Shown: in pieces, positions 50,353 through 59,203 of the stretch
Numbering within the stretch: the stretch's first letter is position 1
How the letters are laid out: every line of letters starts with the position of its first letter
NCBI GenBank assembly: GCA_017481495.1
Contig: JAFUPC010000016.1
Location: 1 to 64,000 of the forward strand
Direction: 5' to 3'
Length of the DNA stretch: 64,000 nucleotides
From: Clostridia bacterium
Lineage (GTDB): Bacteria; Bacillota; Clostridia; Oscillospirales; CAG-272
Program-made: the position numbers and the translations under genes
The notes under the pieces: model-generated
Told to the model about the DNA's origin: nothing
Database searches by the model: none
Seen by the model: the letters and a program-made list of their open reading frames with translations, nothing else

Positions 50353-50420
50353 TAAATTCGGAAGACATTTATGTGAATAAAAAGAAAAACAATGTGAAAA
50401 CAAAATTAAAACAACAAAAA

Positions 50421-50441
50421 GACACCGCACAGTACGGTGTC
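50421..50441 (-). terminator. Terminator of aspS
   Basis: GACACCG and CGGTGTC arms with a 7-base loop; the minus strand continues TTTTTGTTG just after the aspS stop. Confidence 0.85.
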
Positions 50442-50465
50442 TTTATCTGTCTCATGATCGGAGAA

Positions 50466-52274
50466 TTAAGCGTTCTCGGAATCGTTTTCTTCCTTTACAA
50501 TCGCAATCGCCAGCTCCTCCAGCCCCTTGGGGTCTGCAATGCCCGGTGCGCCGGACATCAGCTCGCTTGCGTTCTGCACCTTCGGGAACGCGATGACGTC
50601 GCGGATGTCCTCCTGTCCGAGCAGGAGCGCAACGAGACGGTCGAGACCGAACGCAAGTCCTGCGTGCGGGGGAACGCCATACTTGAATGCTTCCAGAAGA
50701 TAGCCGAATTTTTCTTCTGCATCCTCCTTTGTGACACCGAGCAGGTCAAACATATGCGCCTGCAGCTCGCTGTCGTGGATACGCACGGAACCGCCGCCAA
50801 GCTCCGTACCGTTCAGAACGATGTCGTATGCCTTTGCGCGGACGCGGCCGGGGGCGGAATCGAGGAATTCGAGGTCTTCATCCATCGGGGACGTGAAAGG
50901 ATGGTGCATCGCGTAGAAGCGGTTGTCCTCCTCACTCCACTCAAGGAGCGGGAACTCCGTGACCCAGAGGAACTTGAACTCGTGCGGGTCGAGCAGCCCC
51001 ATCTTCTTTGCGCAGTGACGGCGAAGTGCGCCGAGGGAATCGAACACGACTGCGTTCTTGTCCGCAACGATGAGGAGCAGGTCGCCGGGTTCGGCTTCCA
51101 GAACGGTCTTGATGGCTTCGTTTTCGGATTCGGTTAAGAACTTTGCGTAAGAGGAGGAAATGTCGCCGTTGTCCGCCCACTTCAGCCATGCCAGACCCTT
51201 TGCGCGGTACGACTTGACGAATTCGGTCAGCGCGTCGATTTCCTTGCGGGTCATCTTTGCGCCGCCCTTGACGTTGATGCCGCGGACGGAACCGCCCATG
51301 TCGATGGCACCGCGGAAGACCTTGAACTCGGTATCTCTGACCGCGTCGGACAGGTCATGCAGCTCAAAGCCGAACCGGATATCTGGTTTGTCGGAGCCGT
51401 AGCGCTCCATTGCCTCTTTCCACGGCATCCGCGGGAAGTCGTAATCGAGCTTCTGGCCGAAATAGCGTTCAAAGAGGTACTTGATGAAGCCTTCGTGCAT
51501 CTGCATGACGTCGTCTGCGGTCGCAAAGGACATTTCGGTGTCAAGCTGGGTGAATTCCGGCTGTCTGTCAGCGCGGAGGTCTTCGTCACGGAAGCAGCGC
51601 GCGATCTGGAAATAACGGTCAAAGCCTGCGCACATGAGCAGCTGCTTGTACAGCTGGGGTGACTGCGGGAGCGCATAAAACGATCCCTTGTGGACACGGG
51701 ACGGAACGAGATAGTCGCGTGCGCCTTCGGGAGAGGGCTTGATGAGGCACGGCGTCTCGATGTCGATGAAGCCGTTTTCCGCATAATAGTCGCGCGCGAT
51801 CTTGGTGATCTCGGAACGCGCAATGATGTTGCGGGCAAGGTCGGGACGGCGCAGGTCGAGGTATCTGTGCTTCAGACGGAGCTCCGGCTTGACGTCGCTG
51901 TTTTCCACAATGGCAAACGGCGGGGTCTGGGACTTGGAAAGCACCTTCATCGAGGTGACTTCGATCTCAATTTCACCGGTGGGGAGGTTCTTGTTGACCG
52001 CACCTTCACCGCGCGCGCGGACAGTGCCGTGTGCGCAGAGCACAAACTCCGCACGGACGTTGAACGCCATGTCGAAGATCTCTTTGTCGGTGGTCTCGCC
52101 GAACGCAAGCTGGACGATGCCCGTTCTGTCGCGCAGGTCAATGAAAATCAGACTGCCGAGGTCTCTCTGTCTCTGCGCCCAGCCCATGACACAGACGGTT
52201 TCGCCGATGTTCTTTGCGGAAAGCTCAGCGCAGTAACAGGTGCGCTTGTCTTCCGCGGTCAGATATGCTGCCAT
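50466..52274 (-). CDS. aspS: Aspartyl-tRNA synthetase, bacterial type
   Basis: The protein has 602 residues, the usual length for bacterial AspRS. An N-terminal OB domain (GETVCVMGWAQRQRDLGSLIFIDLRDRTGIVQLAF) is followed by the class II core with motif 2 FQIARCFRDEDLRADRQPEFTQLDTEMSF, a GAD insertion (about 290-410) and motif 3 GLAFGLDRLVALLLG near the end. It charges tRNA-Asp. AGGAGA precedes the ATG. It is monocistronic, and its leader shows neither a T-box nor an Asp leader peptide, unlike the second AspRS gene at 29279. Confidence 0.95.
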   Translation of the reverse strand: MAAYLTAEDKRTCYCAELSAKNIGETVCVMGWAQRQRDLGSLIFIDLRDRTGIVQLAFGETTDKEIFDMAFNVRAEFVLCAHGTVRARGEGAVNKNLPTGEIEIEVTSMKVLSKSQTPPFAIVENSDVKPELRLKHRYLDLRRPDLARNIIARSEITKIARDYYAENGFIDIETPCLIKPSPEGARDYLVPSRVHKGSFYALPQSPQLYKQLLMCAGFDRYFQIARCFRDEDLRADRQPEFTQLDTEMSFATADDVMQMHEGFIKYLFERYFGQKLDYDFPRMPWKEAMERYGSDKPDIRFGFELHDLSDAVRDTEFKVFRGAIDMGGSVRGINVKGGAKMTRKEIDALTEFVKSYRAKGLAWLKWADNGDISSSYAKFLTESENEAIKTVLEAEPGDLLLIVADKNAVVFDSLGALRRHCAKKMGLLDPHEFKFLWVTEFPLLEWSEEDNRFYAMHHPFTSPMDEDLEFLDSAPGRVRAKAYDIVLNGTELGGGSVRIHDSELQAHMFDLLGVTKEDAEEKFGYLLEAFKYGVPPHAGLAFGLDRLVALLLGQEDIRDVIAFPKVQNASELMSGAPGIADPKGLEELAIAIVKEENDSENA

Positions 52275-52335
52275 TTGATTGGTTCTCCTATATCGTAAAA
52301 TTCATTTTGATGGGATATTTTCTATCTATTATATT

Positions 52336-52364
52336 ATTATACCATGAGTGCAGGGAAATGTCAA
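52336..52364 (-). promoter_or_regulatory. Promoter of aspS
   Basis: Perfect minus-strand TTGACA (52359-52364) and TATAAT (52336-52341), 17-base spacer, about 60 bases before the ATG. Between it and 52543 I see no gene. Confidence 0.85.
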
Positions 52365-52543
52365 TTCTTTTTTCAAAAATATGGGAAACGATGAGGGGAG
52401 CTTTTGAAAAAGCCCCCCTTAAACTCCCCGCAAAACTTTTCTGGGAAGAATTTGTTTATTTACGACTAACAATTTGCATCAGCGGCGTTTAGGAAAGAAG
52501 CAGTTCTCCCCTTAAAACGCGCAGCAAGGCAAAATTCTATTTG

Positions 52544-52571
52544 CCTACTTTTTCTTATAAGAAAAAGTAGG
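52544..52571. terminator. 28-base perfect palindrome at the end of ahcY
   Basis: The half-site CCTACTTTTTCTTA is followed directly by its exact reverse complement. It abuts the ahcY stop codon. The A/T-rich stem may act as a terminator for ahcY; the absence of a loop is unusual. Confidence 0.55.
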
Positions 52572-53813
52572 TCAGTCTACTTGGTTCATGTAGGCTACTT
52601 GGGCTTCGGTGAGGGCATCGATGGTGATGCCCATGGAGGAGAGCTTGATGTTGGCGACTTCGGCATCGATTTCGCGCGGAACTTGATAGACTTTGTGTTC
52701 CAGCTCGCCTGCGTGCTTCACGAGATATTCCAGACACAGTGCCTGAATGCCGAAGCTCATGTCCATGATCTCGGCGGGATGACCGTTTCCGGCGGCGAGA
52801 TTCACCAGACGACCATCGGCGAGTAGATTGAGAACACGGCCGTCTGCCATGCGGTAGCCGCGGATGTTCGGCTTGCGTTCCCAGAGTTCTACAGCCTGCG
52901 CTTCCAGTTCCTGCTTGTTGATCTCCACGTCGAAGTGACCGGAGTTCGCAAGCAGTGCGCCGTCCTTCATCACAGCGAAGTGGCGGTCGCGGATGACGTC
53001 GGCACAGCCGGTCAGCGTGACGAACAGATCGCCCACTTTCGCCGCTTCGTCCATCGGCATGACCGTAAAGCCGTCCATGACTGCTTCGATCGCCTTGATG
53101 GGGTCGATTTCGGTCACAACAACAACGGCACCCATGCCTTTCGCGCGCATTGCCATGCCTTTGCCGCACCAGCCGTATCCGGCGATGACAACGGTCTTCC
53201 CGGCGATGATCAGGTTCGTCGCGTTCATAATGCCGTCGAGCGTGGACTGACCTGTGCCGTAACGGTTGTCGAACAGGTGCTTGCAGTCCGCGTCGTTGAC
53301 GTCGATCATCGTGTAGTCGAGCTTGCCGGCGTTCTGGCGGGAGAACAGGCGGTGAATGCCCGTCGTCGTTTCTTCACAGCCGCCGATCAGATTTTTGCCG
53401 TAGTCGCGGCATTCGCCGTGAAGCAGATGCGTCAGGTCGCCGCCGTCGTCGATCATCACGTCGGGGCAGAGGGAGAGGGTCTTTTTCAGATGCTCTTCGT
53501 ATTCTTCGTTTGTGACACCGCGCCATGCGTTGACTTCAAAGCCGGCATCCACCAGCGCCGCCGCAATGTCGTCCTGCGTGGAGAGCGGATTGCATCCGGT
53601 CACATAAACTTTGGCACCGCCGGCGGCAAGCGTCATCGCAAGATAGGCGGTTTTGGCTTCCAAATGAATGGACATCGAAATTTTCTTGCCCGCGAACGGC
53701 TTTTCTTCGGAGAAGCGTTTGTTGATGGCGTTCAGAATGGGCATATAACTTTTGACCCAGTTGATCTTGTCATAGCCGGACTTTGCCAGCGAAATATCTT
53801 TGATTGCACTCAT
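52572..53813 (-). CDS. ahcY: Adenosylhomocysteinase
   Basis: The protein has 413 residues and reversibly hydrolyses S-adenosylhomocysteine to adenosine and homocysteine, clearing the by-product of methylation. Recognisable are SIHLEAKTAYLAMTLAAGGA near 48, the catalytic region with DDGGDLTHLLHG and EETTTGIHRL, the NAD+ Rossmann motif VIAGYGWCGKGMAMRAKGMGA near 210 and SGHFDVEI near 300. It lacks the long insert of some homologues. Monocistronic, with no SAH riboswitch that I can see in its short leader. Confidence 0.95.
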   Translation of the reverse strand: MSAIKDISLAKSGYDKINWVKSYMPILNAINKRFSEEKPFAGKKISMSIHLEAKTAYLAMTLAAGGAKVYVTGCNPLSTQDDIAAALVDAGFEVNAWRGVTNEEYEEHLKKTLSLCPDVMIDDGGDLTHLLHGECRDYGKNLIGGCEETTTGIHRLFSRQNAGKLDYTMIDVNDADCKHLFDNRYGTGQSTLDGIMNATNLIIAGKTVVIAGYGWCGKGMAMRAKGMGAVVVVTEIDPIKAIEAVMDGFTVMPMDEAAKVGDLFVTLTGCADVIRDRHFAVMKDGALLANSGHFDVEINKQELEAQAVELWERKPNIRGYRMADGRVLNLLADGRLVNLAAGNGHPAEIMDMSFGIQALCLEYLVKHAGELEHKVYQVPREIDAEVANIKLSSMGITIDALTEAQVAYMNQVD

Positions 53814-53882
53814 GATTTGAAATTTTCCTTCCTTTTATTATATAAGGTGTGCAGAACGGTTATATACATCTTCACTGATAAT

Positions 53883-53911
53883 ATTATAACATATCCTGCG
53901 GCGGAATGCAA
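53883..53911 (-). promoter_or_regulatory. Promoter of ahcY
   Basis: Minus-strand TTGCAT (53906-53911) and TATAAT (53883-53888), 17-base spacer. Confidence 0.65.
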
Positions 53912-54022
53912 GGGGTTTTCGGAAAAATCGGGGGGAGCAGACCGGGCGACCGGCGTTTTATACAAAAACTGGATGGCGCTTTTGTACAAGATGCCGAAAT
54001 TATCGGAACTGTCCAAAACCCG

Positions 54023-54051
54023 TTGAAAAGTTTTGTGAAATATGCTATAAT
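54023..54051 (+). promoter_or_regulatory. Promoter of the lipoprotein / GH99-like operon
   Basis: TTGAAA (54023-54028) and TATAAT (54046-54051), 17-base spacer, 49 bases before the ATG at 54101. Confidence 0.75.
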
Positions 54052-54100
54052 ACAAACAATGAGAAAGAATCCCAATCTTCAACCGCAGGAGGTACCCCAA

Positions 54101-55675
54101 ATGAAGAAAACCGCACTTGCACTGTTTCTGTCCCTGCTGTCCATACTGAACTGCTTGCTCTGCGCCTGCGACGGGGGCGGTGATGCCGCAAATGTGGCTG
54201 TGACCGATGCCGGGAGCGCGCCCGATTACTGGGCGGAGCTGGTTTCGGAGACGGCGGGGGAGGATGAGGACGAGGATGCGGTGGTGTATGAGGCGTGTGA
54301 GAATGTGTACCGTCTTGTGAAGCTGCCGCTTGCGCATGATTTTTATACGATGGGGGTCACATATGACGATGATAAGATCAGTGTCAACTGTCTTATTTAT
54401 GAGGGAACGGCACTGATGGGAATTCACGATTATTACGATCCCGAAACGTATGAGCATCTGGAACAGGTCGGTCCGAGTAAACTGACGCGAAACGTTCAAA
54501 TCGGGTTGGAATGGTACACCGAAGACGGCGTAACGTATTACTTGCACGAGGAATTTGACAAAGACAGCGAGAGCGTTGTGTTCCAGGTCTATGACGGTGA
54601 AAACAACCTCATCCGGGAATCGGAACGGTTATACGGAAACTCCAAAGACAATTTCAGGGGAGAACTGTACGTTGTCGGCGATTATTTCGTTTACCATTTT
54701 GCAAACGGACGGAAGTTTTTCGTGTTTGACCGGTCTTTTTCGTATGCGGAGAGTGAGAAACTTCGGAATGACCCAATCAATGTCGTAGGTTTGGAGGACG
54801 GCAGGATTCTCGTCATCTATTTCAATGATGTCACTTATATCTTCACACCGGAGACCGGGCGTATCGAACAGGTCGGTTATTGCACGGAAACGCCCGCTTA
54901 TGTGCAGGCAGAGAAGCGCATCTTCACCGCGCAGGGGGTGTATTTTATCAGCAAGACCGGCATCACCGTTCAGCGTGACGGGGTCGATACACTGCTTTGC
55001 GATTTTCAGGAATCGGGTTATACACCGTCGGAAATGCAGATTTTTGACATTATGCCGGGCGACCGGTTTCTCGTTAAATTCACGGATGCGTTCACAGGGG
55101 AAATTTATCCCGCTGTTTTTGAACCGGGGGAAACGACCCGACCCGTGCGCAAGAGCATCCGTCTGGCAACGGTGGGCATTACAACACAGCTCTCCTACAA
55201 CGAGGATCTGAACACCATCGCCGCATCCGTTGCGTATTTCAACCGGAACAACAAAAAATACCGCATCGAATGGACGGATTACGATACCGCGGCGCAGTAT
55301 GACGAAAACGGACAGTACATTCAGGACGGATGGCTCTCCGACCGGATCAAGCAGAACTTTGAGATGGATTTGATTTCCGGCGTACAGTATGACGTGTTTC
55401 TCTTCGGCACCTGTTACGACAATATGGATGCGCTCGCGGAAAAAGGACTGTTCCGCGATCTGACAGCACTGACAAAGAAAGCGGATATGCTCACCTGCGT
55501 GCGGGAAGCGTTGTCCGTTTCCGGCGGCGGAACCATTACGGCGATTCCGTTTTCCGTCAGTCTGTCAACGCTTGTGACCACAACGGACATTCTGCCGACA
55601 GAAGAAGCGTTCACCTATGAAAAGCTGTATGAAATTTTTGACGGACTTGGCGAGGGGGAAGCTTTACATAAATGA
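54101..55675 (+). CDS. Propeller/substrate-binding family lipoprotein lacking its C-terminal third
   Basis: The protein has 524 residues; AGGAGG precedes the ATG. Lipobox CLLCAC (Cys near 23), acidic linker, propeller-like region to about 345, then the beginning of the substrate-binding domain (ASVAYFNRNNKKYRIEWTDYDTAAQYDENG). Relatives continue for about 290 residues after GLGEGE; here the frame ends GLGEGEALHK. Immediately after, in another frame, TAC ATA AAT GAA TGA (55665-55679) encodes YINE-stop, the exact last residues of relatives at 59149 and 61639. An internal deletion therefore joined mid-gene to the 3' end. The remaining protein would lack most of its binding domain. Confidence 0.8.
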   Translation: MKKTALALFLSLLSILNCLLCACDGGGDAANVAVTDAGSAPDYWAELVSETAGEDEDEDAVVYEACENVYRLVKLPLAHDFYTMGVTYDDDKISVNCLIYEGTALMGIHDYYDPETYEHLEQVGPSKLTRNVQIGLEWYTEDGVTYYLHEEFDKDSESVVFQVYDGENNLIRESERLYGNSKDNFRGELYVVGDYFVYHFANGRKFFVFDRSFSYAESEKLRNDPINVVGLEDGRILVIYFNDVTYIFTPETGRIEQVGYCTETPAYVQAEKRIFTAQGVYFISKTGITVQRDGVDTLLCDFQESGYTPSEMQIFDIMPGDRFLVKFTDAFTGEIYPAVFEPGETTRPVRKSIRLATVGITTQLSYNEDLNTIAASVAYFNRNNKKYRIEWTDYDTAAQYDENGQYIQDGWLSDRIKQNFEMDLISGVQYDVFLFGTCYDNMDALAEKGLFRDLTALTKKADMLTCVREALSVSGGGTITAIPFSVSLSTLVTTTDILPTEEAFTYEKLYEIFDGLGEGEALHK

Positions 55676-55707
55676 ATGAATATCAACGAACAAGAGAGGG
55701 CTTTATC

Positions 55708-56724
55708 ATGAGAATTGGTGTCATCAACTGGGACTGCTCCCTGCCGCCGGAGACGTATTTCGGCTATTATCAGACGAGAAATCTTTCGCCGGCAAAATAC
55801 CGTCCGGTCACGCCGTATTATGCGGACGTCTGCGGGACGGATGCCGTTTCGTACCACCGGCGCACACAGGAGGAATATGACCGCGAGCTGTCGTATGCCG
55901 TCCGGGCGGGAATCGACTATTTTGCGTATGTGTGGTATCCCGACGAGGGTTCCCGCACGCACGTCACAACGTCGCCCACGGACTGCTCCGCGCACGTCTT
56001 TGAATTGAATTATGCGCGCAGATTGCACGAGCACAGTGTTCTGCGGGATAAAATCGGGCTGTGTGCCATCGCGGGGGCACATCCGTTTTCAGACGGGGAC
56101 GTGGATGCGCTGGTTCGGGCGATGCAGGCACCGTATTACGAAACAATCGACGGGCGGCCGCTTCTATACGTCTACAACGGAAGCCGCACGGACTTCATCG
56201 AGCGGGTGCGCGCCGCCTGCGCGAAACGGGGAACGCCCGACCCTTACGTTGTCGCGATGTATCACAGCATCCACGGCGGGGAAGATTTGGACGCAAGTGA
56301 TGCGCTTTCCGCGTATGCGGCGGTGAAAAGCGGCGTGACGACGTACAGCGAACTGTTCGCGGAATGTCTGCGGGCAAACGAGACCCGCCGCGCCACGGGA
56401 AAACCGGTTATCCCGCTGTTCACGACCGGCTGGGATCCCTCCCCGCGTGTCGATCAACCGTCCCCGTGGGTCACCTATCCGGATAAGGATTACGCCGCGT
56501 TTGCATCGGCGGAAGAGCTGATGACCGGCGCACGGGGACTTGTGGACTGGATTCGCACGGCGTGCGGGGCGCAATTTGCGGGGCACATTCTCACGTTTGC
56601 GTGGAACGAGTTTGAGGAAGGCGGCATCATCTGCCCGACCGTCGGCGCGGACGGAAATCCCGATACCGCCCGGCTGGATGCGTTCGGCGCGGTGGGGAGG
56701 TATTGGAGAGAGGTGCTTGTGTGA
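55708..56724 (+). CDS. GH99-like / WbsX-type glycoside hydrolase-like protein
   Basis: The protein has 338 residues; GAGAGGG lies before ATG 55708. The YYADVCGTDAVSYHRRTQEEYDRELSYAVRAGIDYFAYVWYPDEG region and the late HILTFAWNEFEEGGIICPTVG are typical of GH99-like or WbsX-type TIM-barrel proteins, which act on mannose-containing or surface glycans; WNEFEEGG holds candidate acidic residues. There is no signal peptide. It lies between two propeller/substrate-binding lipoprotein genes in one operon, and its stop overlaps the next gene's GTG, hinting that the lipoproteins bind the glycan it processes. Confidence 0.75.
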   Translation: MRIGVINWDCSLPPETYFGYYQTRNLSPAKYRPVTPYYADVCGTDAVSYHRRTQEEYDRELSYAVRAGIDYFAYVWYPDEGSRTHVTTSPTDCSAHVFELNYARRLHEHSVLRDKIGLCAIAGAHPFSDGDVDALVRAMQAPYYETIDGRPLLYVYNGSRTDFIERVRAACAKRGTPDPYVVAMYHSIHGGEDLDASDALSAYAAVKSGVTTYSELFAECLRANETRRATGKPVIPLFTTGWDPSPRVDQPSPWVTYPDKDYAAFASAEELMTGARGLVDWIRTACGAQFAGHILTFAWNEFEEGGIICPTVGADGNPDTARLDAFGAVGRYWREVLV

Positions 56725-59149
56725 AGCCGCAAAAGCACAGAATGATCGGTTTCCTTCTGTCGGTCGGTATGCTTCTGACCGGATGCTGGATGCAGAACGG
56801 GGATGCACTGTCGGGTGATACACCGAAATCCCCCGTTTCGGCGACGTCGGAATATGGGGTTACGGTTTTATATGAAGAATGCGAAAACGTCTACGAAATC
56901 AAAGAAATCTCATCGGAGAAACAGACGATAACAGCAATTGATAACAGTTCCTTGATTTATGAAAGCAGAATTGCAAACTTTTATTATGACCGAATCTATT
57001 TCCGCGCCTGTGACAGTCAGGACAACGAATCGTTCCTTGTGTTTATGACACTGACGGAACATTCATCGCTGCAGTTCCGTATACGCCCGCGGAAAAAGGG
57101 TATTACCGATACGGTCTGACGAGTGCGGAAAACGGGACGTTCTTCACTGCCGTATCCGAAGAAGACAACAGCGGATACCGGTTGGTGATGAGTGATTCTG
57201 CCGGGAATGTGCTGATGCAGTCCGATGTGCTTCCCAAAGAAAGCACGTCGATGTCTGCGGCGGGGACGGTGCAGATGATTGACGATGAATGGTGCATCAC
57301 CTATTTCTATTTCGGCGGCGGCTCCGAAGTCTGGCTGGCGGATGCAGACCTGAATCTCCACGGCTCTTTTGCACTGTCATCGGATATCTGTACCGGCTAC
57401 CGCCGGGATGACGGCACGATCATTCTCGTCTGCGCCGATGATACGACCTACCGCTATGACCTGGAAACCGATCGTATCGAAGAAGTCGTTCTATACGAAA
57501 AAACCAACACGTTCCAACGCGCGGAAACGGTTCTTTACGCAGAAAACGGCGTGTATCTCATTGACAGAGAGGGCATCACCGTCCAGCGCGACGGAGAAGA
57601 GATTTTCCTCTGCGATTTTGCCGATTCCTATTACACCGCCGACCAGTTCGGGTTCATTGATGCCCTGCCGGGAGACAAATTCCTTGTCTGGTACACCGAC
57701 GATTTTTCCGGGGAAGAATACCCCGCCATTTTCGCGCCTGCGGAAGAAGCGCGGGTCGCGCGGACGGTGCTGCGGGCAGTCTCTGTTGGGAACAGTCTGA
57801 ACCATACGGCAACGCTGGACGACCACGAAGCCGTTTTGGATTCCGTTGCGTATTTCAACCGCACAAACAAAGATTATGTCATTGAGCTGACGGACTGCGA
57901 TGCGATGGCGCAGTACGCGGACGACGGTTCCTATCTTTCGGCAAATACGTCCGACCGTGCATCGACGTTGTTTGAACAGGAACTTCTGAATGGCGCGGCG
58001 TTTGATATTTATCTCATCGGGCAAAATTACGGCAACCGGAAAAATCTGGAAGAAAAAGGTCTCTTTGCCGACCTGTCGTCTGTGGCTGATAAAGCCAAAT
58101 TGATTGCGTGTGTCCGCGATGCACTGGACGGCGGCGGGGAAATTACGGCAATCCCGTTTTCGGTGGAGCTGTCAACGCTTGTCACAACAACGGACACGCT
58201 TGCCGTCGGGGAAGCGTTTACATACGAAAAACTGTACGAAATCATGGACGGGCTTGGCGAGGGAGAATCGCTGTTTGAATCGTTTGTGCGGGAGAAAATG
58301 CTTGACATCGCGCTGTATGATTTCGTCGATACGGAAAATAAGACCTGCTCTTATGACAGCGAAGAATTTATCCGCCTGATGGAATTCATGCAGGATTTCA
58401 AAAATTCCGTGCCGCAGAATCTTCTGATTGAAAACGTCAGCCGATATTTCAGCAACGCATACGGCGTTCTGAACATCGGCGGCAGTTCTCTGTCGATGTA
58501 CGGCGACGTCATCACGCCGTTTGCGGAAGGAAAAATCAAGTTTCTGGAAGTCAGCATCACACAGCCCGAGACCCTGCCGATGCTATATTATCTGTTTGAC
58601 AAAATCGGAAAAGATTATAACCTCTGCGGCTATCCGTCCGCGGACGGCGGCAGCATCCACATGGAAACGGGAATGCTGATGTCCGTCGGCAAAAACAGCG
58701 AAAACATTGCCGGCGCGCAGGCGTATCTTTCCATGATGCTGTCCGAAACCGTGCAGACCGTGGCGGCGGAAACGGCGTTTCCCGTCATCGGTGCGGCGGT
58801 TGAAAACCGCATCGGCTGGGGACACCAGTATTACAGCGTTCACTCGTCGGTGGACGATACTTCTCCGTATGTGTGGAAAACCACGCTTTCCGCGTTTTTT
58901 GTCCGTTACTCCGTATCACCGCTCCCCGCGCAGTCCGCAATCAATTATGATGCCGACATCACCGTCCTCAAACCCGAACACGACGCGCTCCTCTCCTACG
59001 TCTGCGACTCCAAAATGCGCGGCGCGGGGGACACGGTGATTCGCGGGATCATCGAGGAAGAGCTGTCGTATGCCGAAAGCGGGGTCAGAACGGTTGACGA
59101 GGCGGCGAAGATGATCCAGTCGCGGGTGTTTATTTACATCAACGAGTAG
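56721..59149 (+). pseudogene. Frameshifted propeller/substrate-binding family lipoprotein
   Basis: Translation from GTG 56721 (overlapping the GH99-like stop) gives a lipobox MLLTGC and the N-terminal family segment, then shifts frame and stops at 57119. The other frame is readable from about 57045 (TDGTFIAAVPYTPAEKGYY) through 59149 and matches the gene at 59204 throughout. One missing base near 57041-57052 explains it; restored, the protein would have 809 residues, against 811 for the neighbour. It may be a true pseudogene, a phase-variable state or a sequencing error. The 3' end is nearly identical in DNA to that of 59204, so the duplication is recent. Confidence 0.8.
58971..59146 (+). repeat. 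Near-identical 3' segment shared with the next paralogue
   Basis: This stretch matches 61461-61636 at an offset of exactly 2490 bases with only a few differences, far more similar than the central parts of the two genes. That suggests recent tandem duplication or gene conversion. Confidence 0.8.
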
Positions 59150-59203
59150 TGTTTATATACGCAAACGAATGACATATACCGTATCCGAAGGGGGGAACAG
59201 CAT

